From Chloroflexota bacterium (GTDB taxonomy: Bacteria > Chloroflexota > Anaerolineae > Anaerolineales > Anaerolineaceae), in NCBI GenBank assembly GCA_029561345.1, contig JAKQJC010000054.1, forward strand, positions 1-35,776: a stretch of 35,776 nucleotides of DNA, read 5' to 3'. The notes under the pieces are model-generated. The model was not told the origin of the DNA and ran no database searches. It worked only from the letters and a program-made list of their open reading frames with translations. This document shows positions 24,587-32,586 of the stretch, piece after piece. The position numbers and the translations under genes are program-made. How positions within the stretch are numbered: position 1 is the first letter of the stretch; each line of letters begins with the position of its first letter.

Positions 24587-25750
24587 ATGCGTTCTACATA
24601 TATTTCACAGCGTGTTGCTGGCCTGAAACCCTCAGGCATCCGCAAATTCTTTGACATCGTAGCCACGATGAAAGATGTGGTTTCGCTGGGCATTGGCGAA
24701 CCCGATTTCACCACCCCCGCTGATATCCTTGAAGCCGGCGTGACCTCGCTGCGCAAGGGCGAAACCCACTACACCGGCAATGCCGGCCGTCCTGAACTGC
24801 GCAAAGCCCTGGCAGAACACCTGGAAAAGCTCTACGGCGTCAGCTACGACCCCGCCAAAGAAATCATCGCCACCGTGGGCGTTTCTGAAGCCCTCTACCT
24901 GGTCTTCACCGCCATCCTCGACCCTGGTGACGAAGTGATCATTCCCACCCCGTGCTTCGTTTCCTACCAGGCCGAAGTCATCATGGCAGGCGGCGTGGCG
25001 GTGGAAGTGCCCTGCAAGGTGGAAAATGCCTTCGATCTCGACCCGGCTGCCGTTGAAGCCGCCATCACCCCGCGCACCAAGGCCATCTTCGTGGGCTACC
25101 CCAACAACCCCACCGGCGCCGTGGCCTCGCGCGCTTCTCTGACCAAAATTGCTGAAATGGCCGAAAAACACGATCTGGTGGTCATCTCGGATGAAATTTA
25201 TGACCGCCTGGTCTATGATTGGGACCATGTCTGCTTCCCCACCATCCCCGGCGCCAAGGCCCGCACCGTTCTGCTGGGCGGCTTCTCCAAAGCCTATGCC
25301 ATGACCGGCTGGCGCATCGGTTATGCCGCCGGCCCCGCCGATATCATCCAGGGCATGGTGCGCATCCACCAGTACACCATCATGTCGGCCCCCACCATGT
25401 CGCAGGATGCTGCCCTGGCCGCCCTCAAAGTCGGCGAACCCCAGGTGGAACGCATGGTCAATGAATACGACCGCCGCCGCAAGTTGATCGTGGGCGGCCT
25501 GAACGAACTGGGCCTCAAATGCGTGGAACCGCGCGGCGCTTTCTACGCCTTCCCCAGCATCAAGGTCACCGGCATGGATGACGAAACCTTTGCCCAGCGT
25601 CTGCTGGAAGAAGAACGCGTGGCCGTGGTGCCCGGTTCAGCCTTTGGCCTGGGCGGCGAAGGCTTTGTGCGCTGCTCATATGCCACCGCCTACGAAAAGA
25701 TTGAAGAAGCGCTGCGCCGCATTGAACGCTTTATGCGCCGCGTGGGCTAA
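24587..25750 (+). CDS. PLP-dependent class I aminotransferase (aspartate aminotransferase family)
   Basis: 387 residues. A typical fold I aminotransferase: GIGEPDFTTP (35-44), YPNNPTG (171-177, N174 binding PLP), SDEIY (201-205), the Schiff-base lysine K235 in GGFSKAYAMTGWRIG, and the C-terminal substrate arginine in FVRCSYA. Probably the Asp/aromatic branch (AspC/PatA-like); the exact amino donor cannot be told. The start at 24587 has AAGGAG seven nt upstream, better than the in-frame start at 24566. Confidence 0.92.
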   Translation: MRSTYISQRVAGLKPSGIRKFFDIVATMKDVVSLGIGEPDFTTPADILEAGVTSLRKGETHYTGNAGRPELRKALAEHLEKLYGVSYDPAKEIIATVGVSEALYLVFTAILDPGDEVIIPTPCFVSYQAEVIMAGGVAVEVPCKVENAFDLDPAAVEAAITPRTKAIFVGYPNNPTGAVASRASLTKIAEMAEKHDLVVISDEIYDRLVYDWDHVCFPTIPGAKARTVLLGGFSKAYAMTGWRIGYAAGPADIIQGMVRIHQYTIMSAPTMSQDAALAALKVGEPQVERMVNEYDRRRKLIVGGLNELGLKCVEPRGAFYAFPSIKVTGMDDETFAQRLLEEERVAVVPGSAFGLGGEGFVRCSYATAYEKIEEALRRIERFMRRVG

Positions 25751-25780
25751 AAAAACGCCCCACAACTTCCTCGTTTGAGG

Positions 25781-25827
25781 TATAATTTTTCCAAGTCAAC
25801 CCCGCTTCGAGAGTTTGAAGCGGGGTT
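25781..25827 (+). promoter_or_regulatory. gatB promoter and leader hairpin
   Basis: TATAAT at 25781-25786, with no convincing -35, followed by a perfect 11-bp inverted repeat AACCCCGCTTC (25798-25808) / GAAGCGGGGTT (25817-25827) with an 8-nt loop. The hairpin would form near the very 5' end of the gatB mRNA. No U-tract follows, so it is not an ordinary terminator; it may stabilise the transcript or bind a protein. Confidence 0.6.
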
Positions 25828-25854
25828 CGCCTAAACTCAACCTGGAGGCCTGCA

Positions 25855-27321
25855 ATGACCACATACGACGAATTTGAACCGGTGATTGGACTTGAGGTTC
25901 ACGCTGAAATGCAAACCCAGTCCAAAATGTTCTGCTCCTGCCCGGTTCTCGACGCCACCACCGCTCAGGCGAATACCGCCGTCTGTCCGGTGTGCGCGGG
26001 CATGCCGGGGGTGCTGCCGGTGGTCAACCAGCGGGCCGTGGATTACGCCATCCGGGTGGCGCTGGCTCTGGGCTGCACCATCGCCCCCACCAGCATCTTC
26101 GCCCGCAAAAATTACTTCTACCCCGACCTGCCCAAGGGCTACCAGATTTCGCAGTATGAAGAACCGCTGGCCCAGCACGGTCTGCTGCCCATCATCACCT
26201 CTGAAGGCGAAGGTGTCATCCGCGTGCGCCGCGTGCACCTTGAAGAAGATACCGGCAAGCTCACCCATGTGACCGGCGAAGGCGGCAGCTATTCGCTGGT
26301 GGATCTCAACCGCGCCGGCGTGCCCCTGCTCGAAATCGTCTCAGAGCCCGATATGCACACCATTGAGGCAGTGCGCGCCTATGCCGAAGGCCTGCGCGCC
26401 ATTCTGCGCTACCTGGGGGTCAACTCAGGCGATATGGAAAAAGGCGTCATCCGCTTTGAAGCCAACATCTCCCTGCGCCCCCGCGGCAGCCAGACCCTCG
26501 GCACGCGTGTGGAAATCAAAAACCTCAACAGCTTCCGCGCCCTCGAACGCTCGGTGGCTTACCAGATTGAACGGCAGGCCGAAACCCTGCGCCGCGGCGA
26601 AACCGTGGCCCTCGAAACCGTCGGCTGGAACGAGGCCGAAGGGGTCACCTTCATTCAGCGCAGCAAGGAAGAAGCCCACGACTACCGCTACTTCCCCGAG
26701 CCCGACCTGCCCCCCCTGGTGGTGGATGAAGCCTGGGTGGAAAAGGCGCGCGCCCTGCTGCCCGAACTGCCTCAGGCCATTTTGCGCCGCTTCCAGCAGC
26801 AGTACCAGCTCAGCGCCTACGATGCCGGTCTGCTGACCGCTGAACGCGACCTGGCCGTGTATTTTGAAGCCGTGCTGGCAGCCGCTCCGGGCGTTTCGCC
26901 CAAGCAGGCAGCCAACTGGGTGCTGGGCGACCTGTTCGCTCTGATGAACAGCCTCGGCCGGGATATCAGCAGCCCGCCCCTCAGCCCGGATGCCCTGGCC
27001 GGACTGCTGCAGGCGCTTTCCGCCGGGCAGATCAACAACTCCACCGCCAAAACGGTGCTGACCGAAATGGCCGCCTCAGGCAAGAGTGCCCGGCAGATCA
27101 TTGACGAGCGCGGCCTGACCCAGATTTCAGACGCCAGCTTCGTTTCAGACCTGGTGCAGCGGGTGCTGGCTGAAAATGCCGGCGAAGTGGAACGTTACCG
27201 CGCCGGCAAGGAAAGCCTGGGCCAGTGGTTCTTTGGCCAGGTGATGCGCCAGGCGCAGGGCAAAGCCAATCCGCAGGTGGTGCGCGAAGAGCTGCAGCGC
27301 CAGCTCGACACGCTGAAATAA
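25855..27321 (+). CDS. gatB: Aspartyl/glutamyl-tRNA amidotransferase subunit B
   Basis: 488 residues, full length. The kinase-like subunit that binds and activates the mischarged tRNA. It opens [19 protein letters not shown]; the zinc cysteines are C27, C29, C44 and C47 (CSC, CPVC). [13 protein letters not shown] and [11 protein letters not shown] are diagnostic; the C-terminal 150 residues form the helical YqeY-like tRNA-binding domain. GGAGG six nt before the ATG. It lies about 4.2 kb downstream of gatCA with its own promoter. Confidence 0.96.
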   Translation: MTTYDEFEPVIGLEVHAEMQTQSKMFCSCPVLDATTAQANTAVCPVCAGMPGVLPVVNQRAVDYAIRVALALGCTIAPTSIFARKNYFYPDLPKGYQISQYEEPLAQHGLLPIITSEGEGVIRVRRVHLEEDTGKLTHVTGEGGSYSLVDLNRAGVPLLEIVSEPDMHTIEAVRAYAEGLRAILRYLGVNSGDMEKGVIRFEANISLRPRGSQTLGTRVEIKNLNSFRALERSVAYQIERQAETLRRGETVALETVGWNEAEGVTFIQRSKEEAHDYRYFPEPDLPPLVVDEAWVEKARALLPELPQAILRRFQQQYQLSAYDAGLLTAERDLAVYFEAVLAAAPGVSPKQAANWVLGDLFALMNSLGRDISSPPLSPDALAGLLQALSAGQINNSTAKTVLTEMAASGKSARQIIDERGLTQISDASFVSDLVQRVLAENAGEVERYRAGKESLGQWFFGQVMRQAQGKANPQVVREELQRQLDTLK

Positions 27322-27360
27322 CCGCCCCGGACGTTCAATTAACAGAGACCCGGAGGACAC

Positions 27361-27723
27361 ATGGCAGATTTATCCCGTCAGGACGTGATCAAGATTCTGG
27401 CTGTCACCGCCGCGCCCCGGCTGGCCGGGGTGGACCTTTCAGGGCTGACCCTGAACGGCCTCAATTTTTCCAATGCCGATTTGACCCTCGCCAACCTGAG
27501 CGGCTCAAATCTGTGCAACGCCTATCTGCGCCTGGCGCGCATGGAAGGCGCCAACCTCGATGGCGCCCTGCTGCGCAACGCCAACCTGAAAGGCTCCAAT
27601 CTTAAAGGCGCCAATTTGCACAACGCCGACCTCACCGGCGCCAACCTGACCGACTGCAACCTCTACGGCGCCAACCTCACCGGCGCGCGCACCCACGGCG
27701 CTGTTGGCCTGGACGTCACCTGA
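27361..27723 (+). CDS. Pentapeptide-repeat protein
   Basis: 120 residues. From about 25 to 110 the chain follows A(D/N)LxG-type five-residue repeats (ANLSGSNL, GANLDGALL, NADLTGANL), which fold as a right-handed quadrilateral beta-helix. The first about 25 residues are a short non-repeat cap. GGAGG lies five nt before the ATG. It follows gatB by 39 nt and may share its transcript. Some family members protect gyrase by DNA mimicry, but this one is not notably acidic, so no function is assigned. Confidence 0.85.
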   Translation: MADLSRQDVIKILAVTAAPRLAGVDLSGLTLNGLNFSNADLTLANLSGSNLCNAYLRLARMEGANLDGALLRNANLKGSNLKGANLHNADLTGANLTDCNLYGANLTGARTHGAVGLDVT

Positions 27724-27753
27724 AACGGCTTTAACCTCTGACCAGATCTTTTA

Positions 27754-27799
27754 CCGGCGCGGCGCTCCTGCTGTGATCTGCAGGCTTGTGCTGCGCCGG
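27754..27799 (+). terminator. Long GC-rich hairpin after the pentapeptide gene
   Basis: CCGGCGCGGCGC (27754-27765) can pair over its whole length, with two G-U pairs, with GTGCTGCGCCGG (27788-27799); CCTGC/GCAGG extends it inside. No clear U-tract follows, so termination may be weak or factor-dependent. Confidence 0.4.
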
Positions 27800-27821
27800 C
27801 TTGATTTGATCTCCTCCCTGG

Positions 27822-27884
27822 TTATGCACAGTTTCCCCCCCATTTTTCTCCACTTATCCACAGATTTTTCCGGGGTTATCCACA
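27822..27884 (+). promoter_or_regulatory. Cluster of three DnaA boxes (candidate oriC or DnaA-titration/regulatory site)
   Basis: TTATGCACA at 27822-27830, TTATCCACA at 27854-27862 and TTATCCACA at 27876-27884, all on the same strand. All fit the DnaA-box consensus TTATNCACA and two are the perfect high-affinity form. The intergenic region 27724-28056 holds no gene. dnaA, dnaN, rpmH and par genes are not in the window, so an origin is possible but not shown; alternatives are a datA-like sink or DnaA control of the gene at 28057. Confidence 0.7.
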
Positions 27885-27981
27885 GGGTGGGGATAGGATC
27901 GCCTTGCACGGCATAATGGCCATTTTCTCATGCCTGACGCCTATTTTTTGAGCAAAACATGGGGGACCAAAACTGGCTGGA

Positions 27982-28012
27982 TTGAATAAGTACTGCCTCA
28001 AAATGGTATAAT
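27982..28012 (+). promoter_or_regulatory. Promoter of the NYN/HprK-like pair
   Basis: TTGAAT (27982-27987), 19-nt spacer, TGG-TATAAT (extended -10 at 28007-28012). The leader of about 37 nt ends GCGAGGCAAAAGGC before the ATG at 28057. It lies about 100 bp after the last DnaA box. Confidence 0.65.
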
Positions 28013-28056
28013 TTTACTAGACTTTCACCAGAAACCATGAAAGCGAGGCAAAAGGC

Positions 28057-28542
28057 ATGAATTACCTGATCGACGGCCATAACCTGATCCCTCACGTGCC
28101 AGGCCTGCGCCTGGACCAGATCGATGACGAAGATCACCTGGTGACCTGCCTGCAGGCCTTTTGCCAGAAACGCCAGGCCGATGTAGAGGTCTTTTTTGAC
28201 CGCGCCCAGCCCGGCACCCCGCCCACCCGCAAAACCGGACGTGTCACCATCCGCTCGGTGCGCGAAGGCCGCACCGCCGACGAAGCCATCCGCCTGCGCC
28301 TGCAAACTTTGGGCAAGCAGGCCGCCCAGGTAACCGTGGTCAGCGCAGACCGCCAGGTGCAGGCCGAGGCGCGCTCAGCGCGCGCCAGAGTCATCTCATC
28401 GGTGGAATTCGCTCGCGAACTGCTCAAAACCGGCATGGAAGGCGGCAAAACGAATAACACCGAACGCTCGCTTTCGGCCAACGAAGTGGCCGAATGGGAG
28501 GCGCTTTTCAAGGCTGGCCGTCCACCGGAGAAAAAGAAATGA
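28057..28542 (+). CDS. NYN-domain ribonuclease-like protein, YacP/Rae1 family
   Basis: 161 residues. The PIN-like acidic residues are in place: D6 in LIDGHNL, D48 in VFFDRA, D75 in TADEAI and D98 in VVSADRQVQ. This pattern and length match YacP (PF05991); Bacillus Rae1 is a ribosome-associated mRNA endonuclease. The C-terminal 30 residues are charged and probably flexible. Its stop overlaps the start of the next gene by ATGA, so the two products are made together. Confidence 0.88.
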   Translation: MNYLIDGHNLIPHVPGLRLDQIDDEDHLVTCLQAFCQKRQADVEVFFDRAQPGTPPTRKTGRVTIRSVREGRTADEAIRLRLQTLGKQAAQVTVVSADRQVQAEARSARARVISSVEFARELLKTGMEGGKTNNTERSLSANEVAEWEALFKAGRPPEKKK

Positions 28543-29342
28543 AGCGTCTGGCCCTCAATGGCGGCGCGGCTGTGCTGGCCGTCCAGAGCAGCGCGCCAGA
28601 CCTGCTGGCCTGCCTGGAAAAACCCTTCCAGGCTTTTTTGCTGCCCCCCGAAACCCCGGCGCAGGCCGAGTTAACTGTGGAATGCGGCAGCGCCGCCCCT
28701 CAACCCTTCACCCAGCCCCTCATCCGCCGCGCCGGAGACCGCCTGCTCTTTGAAGCCCCGTCTTATCACGGCTGGCTGGCGCTGGAAAGCGGTCAGGCCT
28801 GGCTATCCATGCCGGCCGTGCAGCCGGCGGCGGTGGATTTTTTGCTGCGTGTGGTGTGCGCTGTGCTGGCCAATCAGCAGGATGGGTTGCTGCTGCATGC
28901 TGCCGGTTTGCTGCACCGCGGGCAGGCCTGGGTCTTCTACGGCCATTCGGGCAGCGGCAAAACCACCCTGGCCCGTCTTTCGGCCGGGCGCGCCATTCTC
29001 AACGACGACCTGGTCTGGCTGACGCCAGCCGCCGGAACATGGGCGGCGCATGCCACGCCTTTCTGGAATCCCAGCCAGAATGCGCCGCAGCCAGGCAGCG
29101 CCCTGCTGGGCGGCCTGTTCGCTCTGGTGAAAGACAGCCAACACCGCCTGGAGCCCCTGCCTGCCAGCCGCGCCGCAGCCGGCCTGATGGCTGCCCTGCC
29201 CCTCATGGCCGCCCTGCCAGCCTGGAGCAGCCGCCTGCTGGCCCAGGTCAACCGCCTGTGCGCCCAAACCCCAGCCTGGACCCTGCATTTCACCAAAGAG
29301 GATGATTCTTTCTGGAACCTGATCGATGCGGCTGCGTCCTGA
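28539..29342 (+). CDS. HPr-kinase-like P-loop protein, orphan
   Basis: 267 residues. The Walker A motif is GHSGSGKTT (135-143), preceded by DGLLLHAAGL (115-124) and followed by ILNDDLVWL (153-161), the layout of the HprK C-terminal kinase domain and of stand-alone HprK-like proteins. The N-terminal 110 residues are not the HprK N-domain and are not recognised. No HPr, PqqD, asparagine synthetase or RiPP precursor gene is nearby, so neither classic HPr phosphorylation nor a lasso-peptide role is supported. ATGA coupling to the YacP gene. Confidence 0.75.
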   Translation: MKRLALNGGAAVLAVQSSAPDLLACLEKPFQAFLLPPETPAQAELTVECGSAAPQPFTQPLIRRAGDRLLFEAPSYHGWLALESGQAWLSMPAVQPAAVDFLLRVVCAVLANQQDGLLLHAAGLLHRGQAWVFYGHSGSGKTTLARLSAGRAILNDDLVWLTPAAGTWAAHATPFWNPSQNAPQPGSALLGGLFALVKDSQHRLEPLPASRAAAGLMAALPLMAALPAWSSRLLAQVNRLCAQTPAWTLHFTKEDDSFWNLIDAAAS

Positions 29343-29406
29343 GTCTTGCATTTTCAGATATGCAGGTTTGCTCCATATTTACCTTCATTAAAATATGCGA
29401 ATGCGT

Positions 29407-29450
29407 AAGTCTGACCCGAGAAACGATCCTCCGGCCAGACTTTCTTTTTT
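29407..29450 (+). terminator. Terminator of the YacP/HprK-like pair
   Basis: AAGTCTGACC (29407-29416) and GGCCAGACTT (29433-29442) pair with one A-C mismatch around a 16-nt loop, followed by TCTTTTTT. It lies between two convergent genes; the minus strand has no U-tract here. Confidence 0.7.
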
Positions 29451-29466
29451 GCTTTACTCTGAGGGA

Positions 29467-31167
29467 TCACCTGGCGCTGGTCAGGTAAGCCTCCACCGCA
29501 TTGTAGCGATCGCTGGCATGCTGGATCAATTCATCTAGCGCCTGTTCAAAGGCATCGATGGAATTGATCTGGGTATAGCCGGACTCTTCTCTGGCCACTG
29601 AAGGGGCAATCAGGTCGTGGTAATTCTGGTAAGTCGCGGCCATTTTTTCAGGGGTGAAAACGCTGTCAATTATCTCCTGCAGGTATTGCTGGTATTTTGC
29701 CAGGTACACATCATCATCCGCCAGAAAACGGATCAGAGGCCACTGATCTGTTACAGCTGCCAGGTCCAGCTCGCGCAGACTGCCCATACCGCCCCGACCG
29801 CCGCGTCCCTCGCCCTGAGCATTGTTAACACCCTGGCCGTTGCCTCCCTCCTGGCCGTTTCCAACGGGGCCGCGGCTGCCGTTCAGCGACATATTGTTAT
29901 CCCACGGAATCCAGGTCACCTTTCCGGTGGCAGGGTTCGTGTAAAGATAATAATTGTGTGCCATGGCGCCGTAAGTATCCCAGTTTTGCATGATGGTATC
30001 TGCCGCCAGCCAGCGCAGGAAAGCATCCACGTCAAACACGGCTTCCAGTCCGGCGCGCCATGCCGCCGGGTCGCTGGTTCGGGTTTCGGCATGCAGGGCG
30101 GTGAACACCGCCTGGATGTCGCTCCAATCGGCTTCGTCTTTATTGGTCTGCTTCTCAAACGAGGCTTCGTCAAAGGTTCCGGCAGCAAAAGAAGCTCCGC
30201 TGCCTTCCGGTTTGTATGCATTGCCGCTGTCATCGTCAAATTGCGTCTCAATCACCGTATCGTCCACCACTTCCACCACCGTGTAGAGACCGAAATATTT
30301 GACACCCTCGCCGTAATCCACATAAACCTCATAAAACGCCGTCTTCGAGGTGATCACGCCTGCCGCGCTGAACACATCGGCAGCCACTTTTTCGCGCAGG
30401 TATGAAGTATCCATGGCGTTGCTCTTGAAGGAGAGCTGCTTGAAGCCGTAGAAGCGCTGATCGGTGGTGGCCGGGTCGGTGTCTTCAAATTCATCAAAAT
30501 CCAGGCGGAAGGACATCTTCAAAGTGCCGCTGCGCCATGAGGAAGCCAGGGTGGAATTACCACTGAAGCGCAGGCCCACGCTGTTCCAGGTCTGGCCATT
30601 GAAGGCCACCGTGGTGGTGACATAGCTGGTTTCGCCGCCAATATCCAGCATGCCCTGGCCTCCGCCCCCGTTCGGCGGCATGCCCTGACCGCCCTGCATG
30701 CCGCCTGCTGGCGGCTGCCCACCGCCTTCAGGCATCTGCGGCACGGTCCCGGTGGCGGGCGGCTGCATGCCGTTTAACCTGGGCGGGTTGCCCACATTTC
30801 CCGCATCCACCGAGGTGCCGTCGCCCTGAGCGCCAAACTGATTGGTCATCTCAGCCATCAGAGCTGCCCATTCTTCCGCGCCAATGGTGATGTCGATGCG
30901 GTTGACCGAATCCTGCGGAAACACCACGCTGTAATCCGGTTCAACATCTTTGCCGTGAGTGGCCTCGTCCCAGTTTTCAGCGCGCGCGGCTGTTTTTTCT
31001 TTCTTCGCTGTTGTTGCCGCCTCGGCCGTCGCGGCAACAACGGCAGGGGTGGTTTCTTTTTGCGGCGTACTGGCCGCCAGGGTTGCGGCTGCCGTTGGAC
31101 TGCCGCAGCCGGTCAACGCCAGAATGGCAATGAGCATCCATTCCAGCATGGTTTTCTTGAGTTTCAT
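29467..31167 (-). CDS. CotH-kinase-family lipoprotein
   Basis: 566 residues. The start at 31167 has GAGGAG six nt upstream; the ATG at 31173 abuts that site and is rejected. Lipobox LALTGC (Cys21), then an Ala/Thr/Lys-rich spacer to about 62. The CotH domain starts at about 88 (NRIDITIGAEEWAAL) and contains LRFSGNST, FKQLSFKSNAMDTSYLREKV and WIPWDNNMSL. The first is the usual R-G-N-S-type element, the last the D-N metal-site region. Two Gly/Gln/Pro/Met-rich low-complexity insertions lie at about 132-173 and after WIPWDNN. CotH in Bacillus is a spore-coat protein kinase; nothing here suggests sporulation, so a surface kinase or structural role is inferred. Confidence 0.85.
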   Translation of the reverse strand: MKLKKTMLEWMLIAILALTGCGSPTAAATLAASTPQKETTPAVVAATAEAATTAKKEKTAARAENWDEATHGKDVEPDYSVVFPQDSVNRIDITIGAEEWAALMAEMTNQFGAQGDGTSVDAGNVGNPPRLNGMQPPATGTVPQMPEGGGQPPAGGMQGGQGMPPNGGGGQGMLDIGGETSYVTTTVAFNGQTWNSVGLRFSGNSTLASSWRSGTLKMSFRLDFDEFEDTDPATTDQRFYGFKQLSFKSNAMDTSYLREKVAADVFSAAGVITSKTAFYEVYVDYGEGVKYFGLYTVVEVVDDTVIETQFDDDSGNAYKPEGSGASFAAGTFDEASFEKQTNKDEADWSDIQAVFTALHAETRTSDPAAWRAGLEAVFDVDAFLRWLAADTIMQNWDTYGAMAHNYYLYTNPATGKVTWIPWDNNMSLNGSRGPVGNGQEGGNGQGVNNAQGEGRGGRGGMGSLRELDLAAVTDQWPLIRFLADDDVYLAKYQQYLQEIIDSVFTPEKMAATYQNYHDLIAPSVAREESGYTQINSIDAFEQALDELIQHASDRYNAVEAYLTSAR

Positions 31168-31202
31168 CTGCATCTCCTCAATGGTAAAAAAACTGTTTTT
31201 TG

Positions 31203-31220
31203 CACCGGAATATTCCGGTG
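31203..31220. promoter_or_regulatory. Perfect 18-bp palindrome upstream of the CotH gene
   Basis: CACCGGAATATTCCGGTG has no central loop, so it is a DNA operator-like dyad rather than a terminator. It lies 35 bp upstream of the CotH start, between divergent genes. A second, looped dyad GCTGTG-ATATG-CACAGC lies at 31290-31306. The remaining intergenic sequence (31168-31474) shows no gene; a clear ribosome site (AAAGGA) precedes degV. Confidence 0.55.
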
Positions 31221-31474
31221 ATGATTACCCCCATCTTAACGGAAACCGCAGATGAAGGGGTTTATTTCTGGTATATAAACACGCAGCTCGCTGTGATATG
31301 CACAGCGGCCTTTTTCATGACTGCTGTTGGCAAAAACGCATCTTTTCAAGCATCATCGTGTTATAAAAATAAGGTAAATAGCACAGGTTGATTCCTGCCG
31401 GCCGCTGCCGGTAAATCATCGCCTTTCACATCAATGTTTCTCCAGCCGTTTATTGTTAAATCAAAGGAAAGAAT

Positions 31475-32335
31475 ATGAAACTCATAACCGATGCCGCGGC
31501 GAATCTTTCTCCTGAAAGAGCTGCCGAGTTAGGCGTGGAAGTGGTCCCTTTTCAGGTCACTTTTATGGGCAAGACGTACAAGGATGGTGTGGATATCCAC
31601 CCCGAGAATCTCTACCAGATGTACATCGACCATCCCGATGAATATGTCACCACATCACAGCCTTCGGTGGGCGACCTGCTGAAAACCTATGAAAAATATC
31701 CTGGCGAAGAGATCCTTTCAGTGCATCTCTCCTCCGGGTTGAGCGGAGCCTATTCATCGGCCGAACACGCCGCCCGCATGATGGAAGACCAGCGGGTCAC
31801 CGTGGTTGATTCGCACATGGTGGGCCCGGCGCTGGGCTGGATGGTGGAAACCGCGGCGCACGGCATCCGCCTCAACTGGAGCCTGGAACGAATCATTGAA
31901 GCCATGCGCACCGTGCAAAAAAGCACTCTCACCATGGTCACTTTCAGCGACATGAAATACCTCATTCACAGCGGCCGGGTCAGCCATCTGAAGAGCATCG
32001 TGGCTTCCATTTTGAAAATCAAGCCGATCATCGGCATGAATGAAGAAGACGGCCGTTACAGCAATATCGGGCAAGATTTGACCTTTGGCCGCGCCATCCA
32101 CAAGCTGGTGGAGCGGGTGCACAAGCGCTTTGATAATGAAAAACTGCGCATCCAGCTGATGCACGGCAGCAACCTGCCCGGCGTGGATATTCTGCGAAAA
32201 ACAGTCAATGAAATGCTGAATGGGAAAGAAGATCTCCTGGTGCCAGTCACACTGGTGCTGGGCGCCCATGCCGGCCCCACGGTCATCGGCCTGGCAGCGG
32301 CCCCGCAGGCTGTGTTCGACCAGCTGTACGGCTGA
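31475..32335 (+). CDS. DegV family fatty-acid-binding protein
   Basis: 286 residues, normal length. DegV/FakB proteins hold a fatty acid for phosphorylation by FakA. Key features: ITDAAANL at the N-terminus, TTSQPSVGDL (59-68), LSSGLSGAYSSA (85-96), VVDSHMVGPALG and IHSGRV. The C-terminus HAGPTVIGLAAAPQ is typical. The canonical early DS is DA here (D6-A7). No fakA gene is seen in the window. Monocistronic, with its own terminator. Confidence 0.93.
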   Translation: MKLITDAAANLSPERAAELGVEVVPFQVTFMGKTYKDGVDIHPENLYQMYIDHPDEYVTTSQPSVGDLLKTYEKYPGEEILSVHLSSGLSGAYSSAEHAARMMEDQRVTVVDSHMVGPALGWMVETAAHGIRLNWSLERIIEAMRTVQKSTLTMVTFSDMKYLIHSGRVSHLKSIVASILKIKPIIGMNEEDGRYSNIGQDLTFGRAIHKLVERVHKRFDNEKLRIQLMHGSNLPGVDILRKTVNEMLNGKEDLLVPVTLVLGAHAGPTVIGLAAAPQAVFDQLYG

Positions 32336-32371
32336 CCCACCGCCATTCTGCCCCTCTCCTTTTTCATCCAG

Positions 32372-32402
32372 AACACTCCCCATTTCAGGGGAGTGTTTTT
32401 TG
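32372..32402 (+). terminator. degV terminator
   Basis: AACACTCCCC (32372-32381), 6-nt loop, GGGGAGTGTT (32388-32397) and a run of T. Perfect 10-bp stem. Confidence 0.9.
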
Positions 32403-32486
32403 CAGCAGCAAGGTAAGGATAATTAAAATCAATATTTTAATTTTATATTTTTATGGTTGAAAAAATAAATATTTCTAATTTGCATA

Positions 32487-32515
32487 TTGATTTTTATAAA
32501 ATTTCGTAGTAGAAT
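32487..32515 (+). promoter_or_regulatory. Promoter of the ABC export operon in an AT-rich patch
   Basis: TTGATT (32487-32492), 17-nt spacer, TAGAAT (32510-32515). The preceding 32410-32486 is markedly AT-rich against a GC-rich background, like an UP element. The leader from about 32522 contains the small hairpin GGCGCA/TGCGCC at 32533-32548 and AAAAGGAG before the ATG at 32587. Confidence 0.75.
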
Positions 32516-32586
32516 GTGCTTATGCACGGTGCGGCGCAAGGCTGCGCCAACCCCGCAAACAATGCTATCGAAAAGGAGATGCCCTC

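Noticed and set aside
27361..27723. Quinolone-resistance (Qnr-like) gyrase protector
   Set aside because: Pentapeptide repeats alone are not enough; the protein is about half the length of Qnr and not acidic.
28539..29342. Lasso-peptide or other RiPP cluster suggested by the HprK-like protein
   Set aside because: No precursor, B1/B2 protease, asparagine-synthetase-like cyclase or dedicated transporter is adjacent; the ABC-2 exporter is over 3 kb away in a separate operon.
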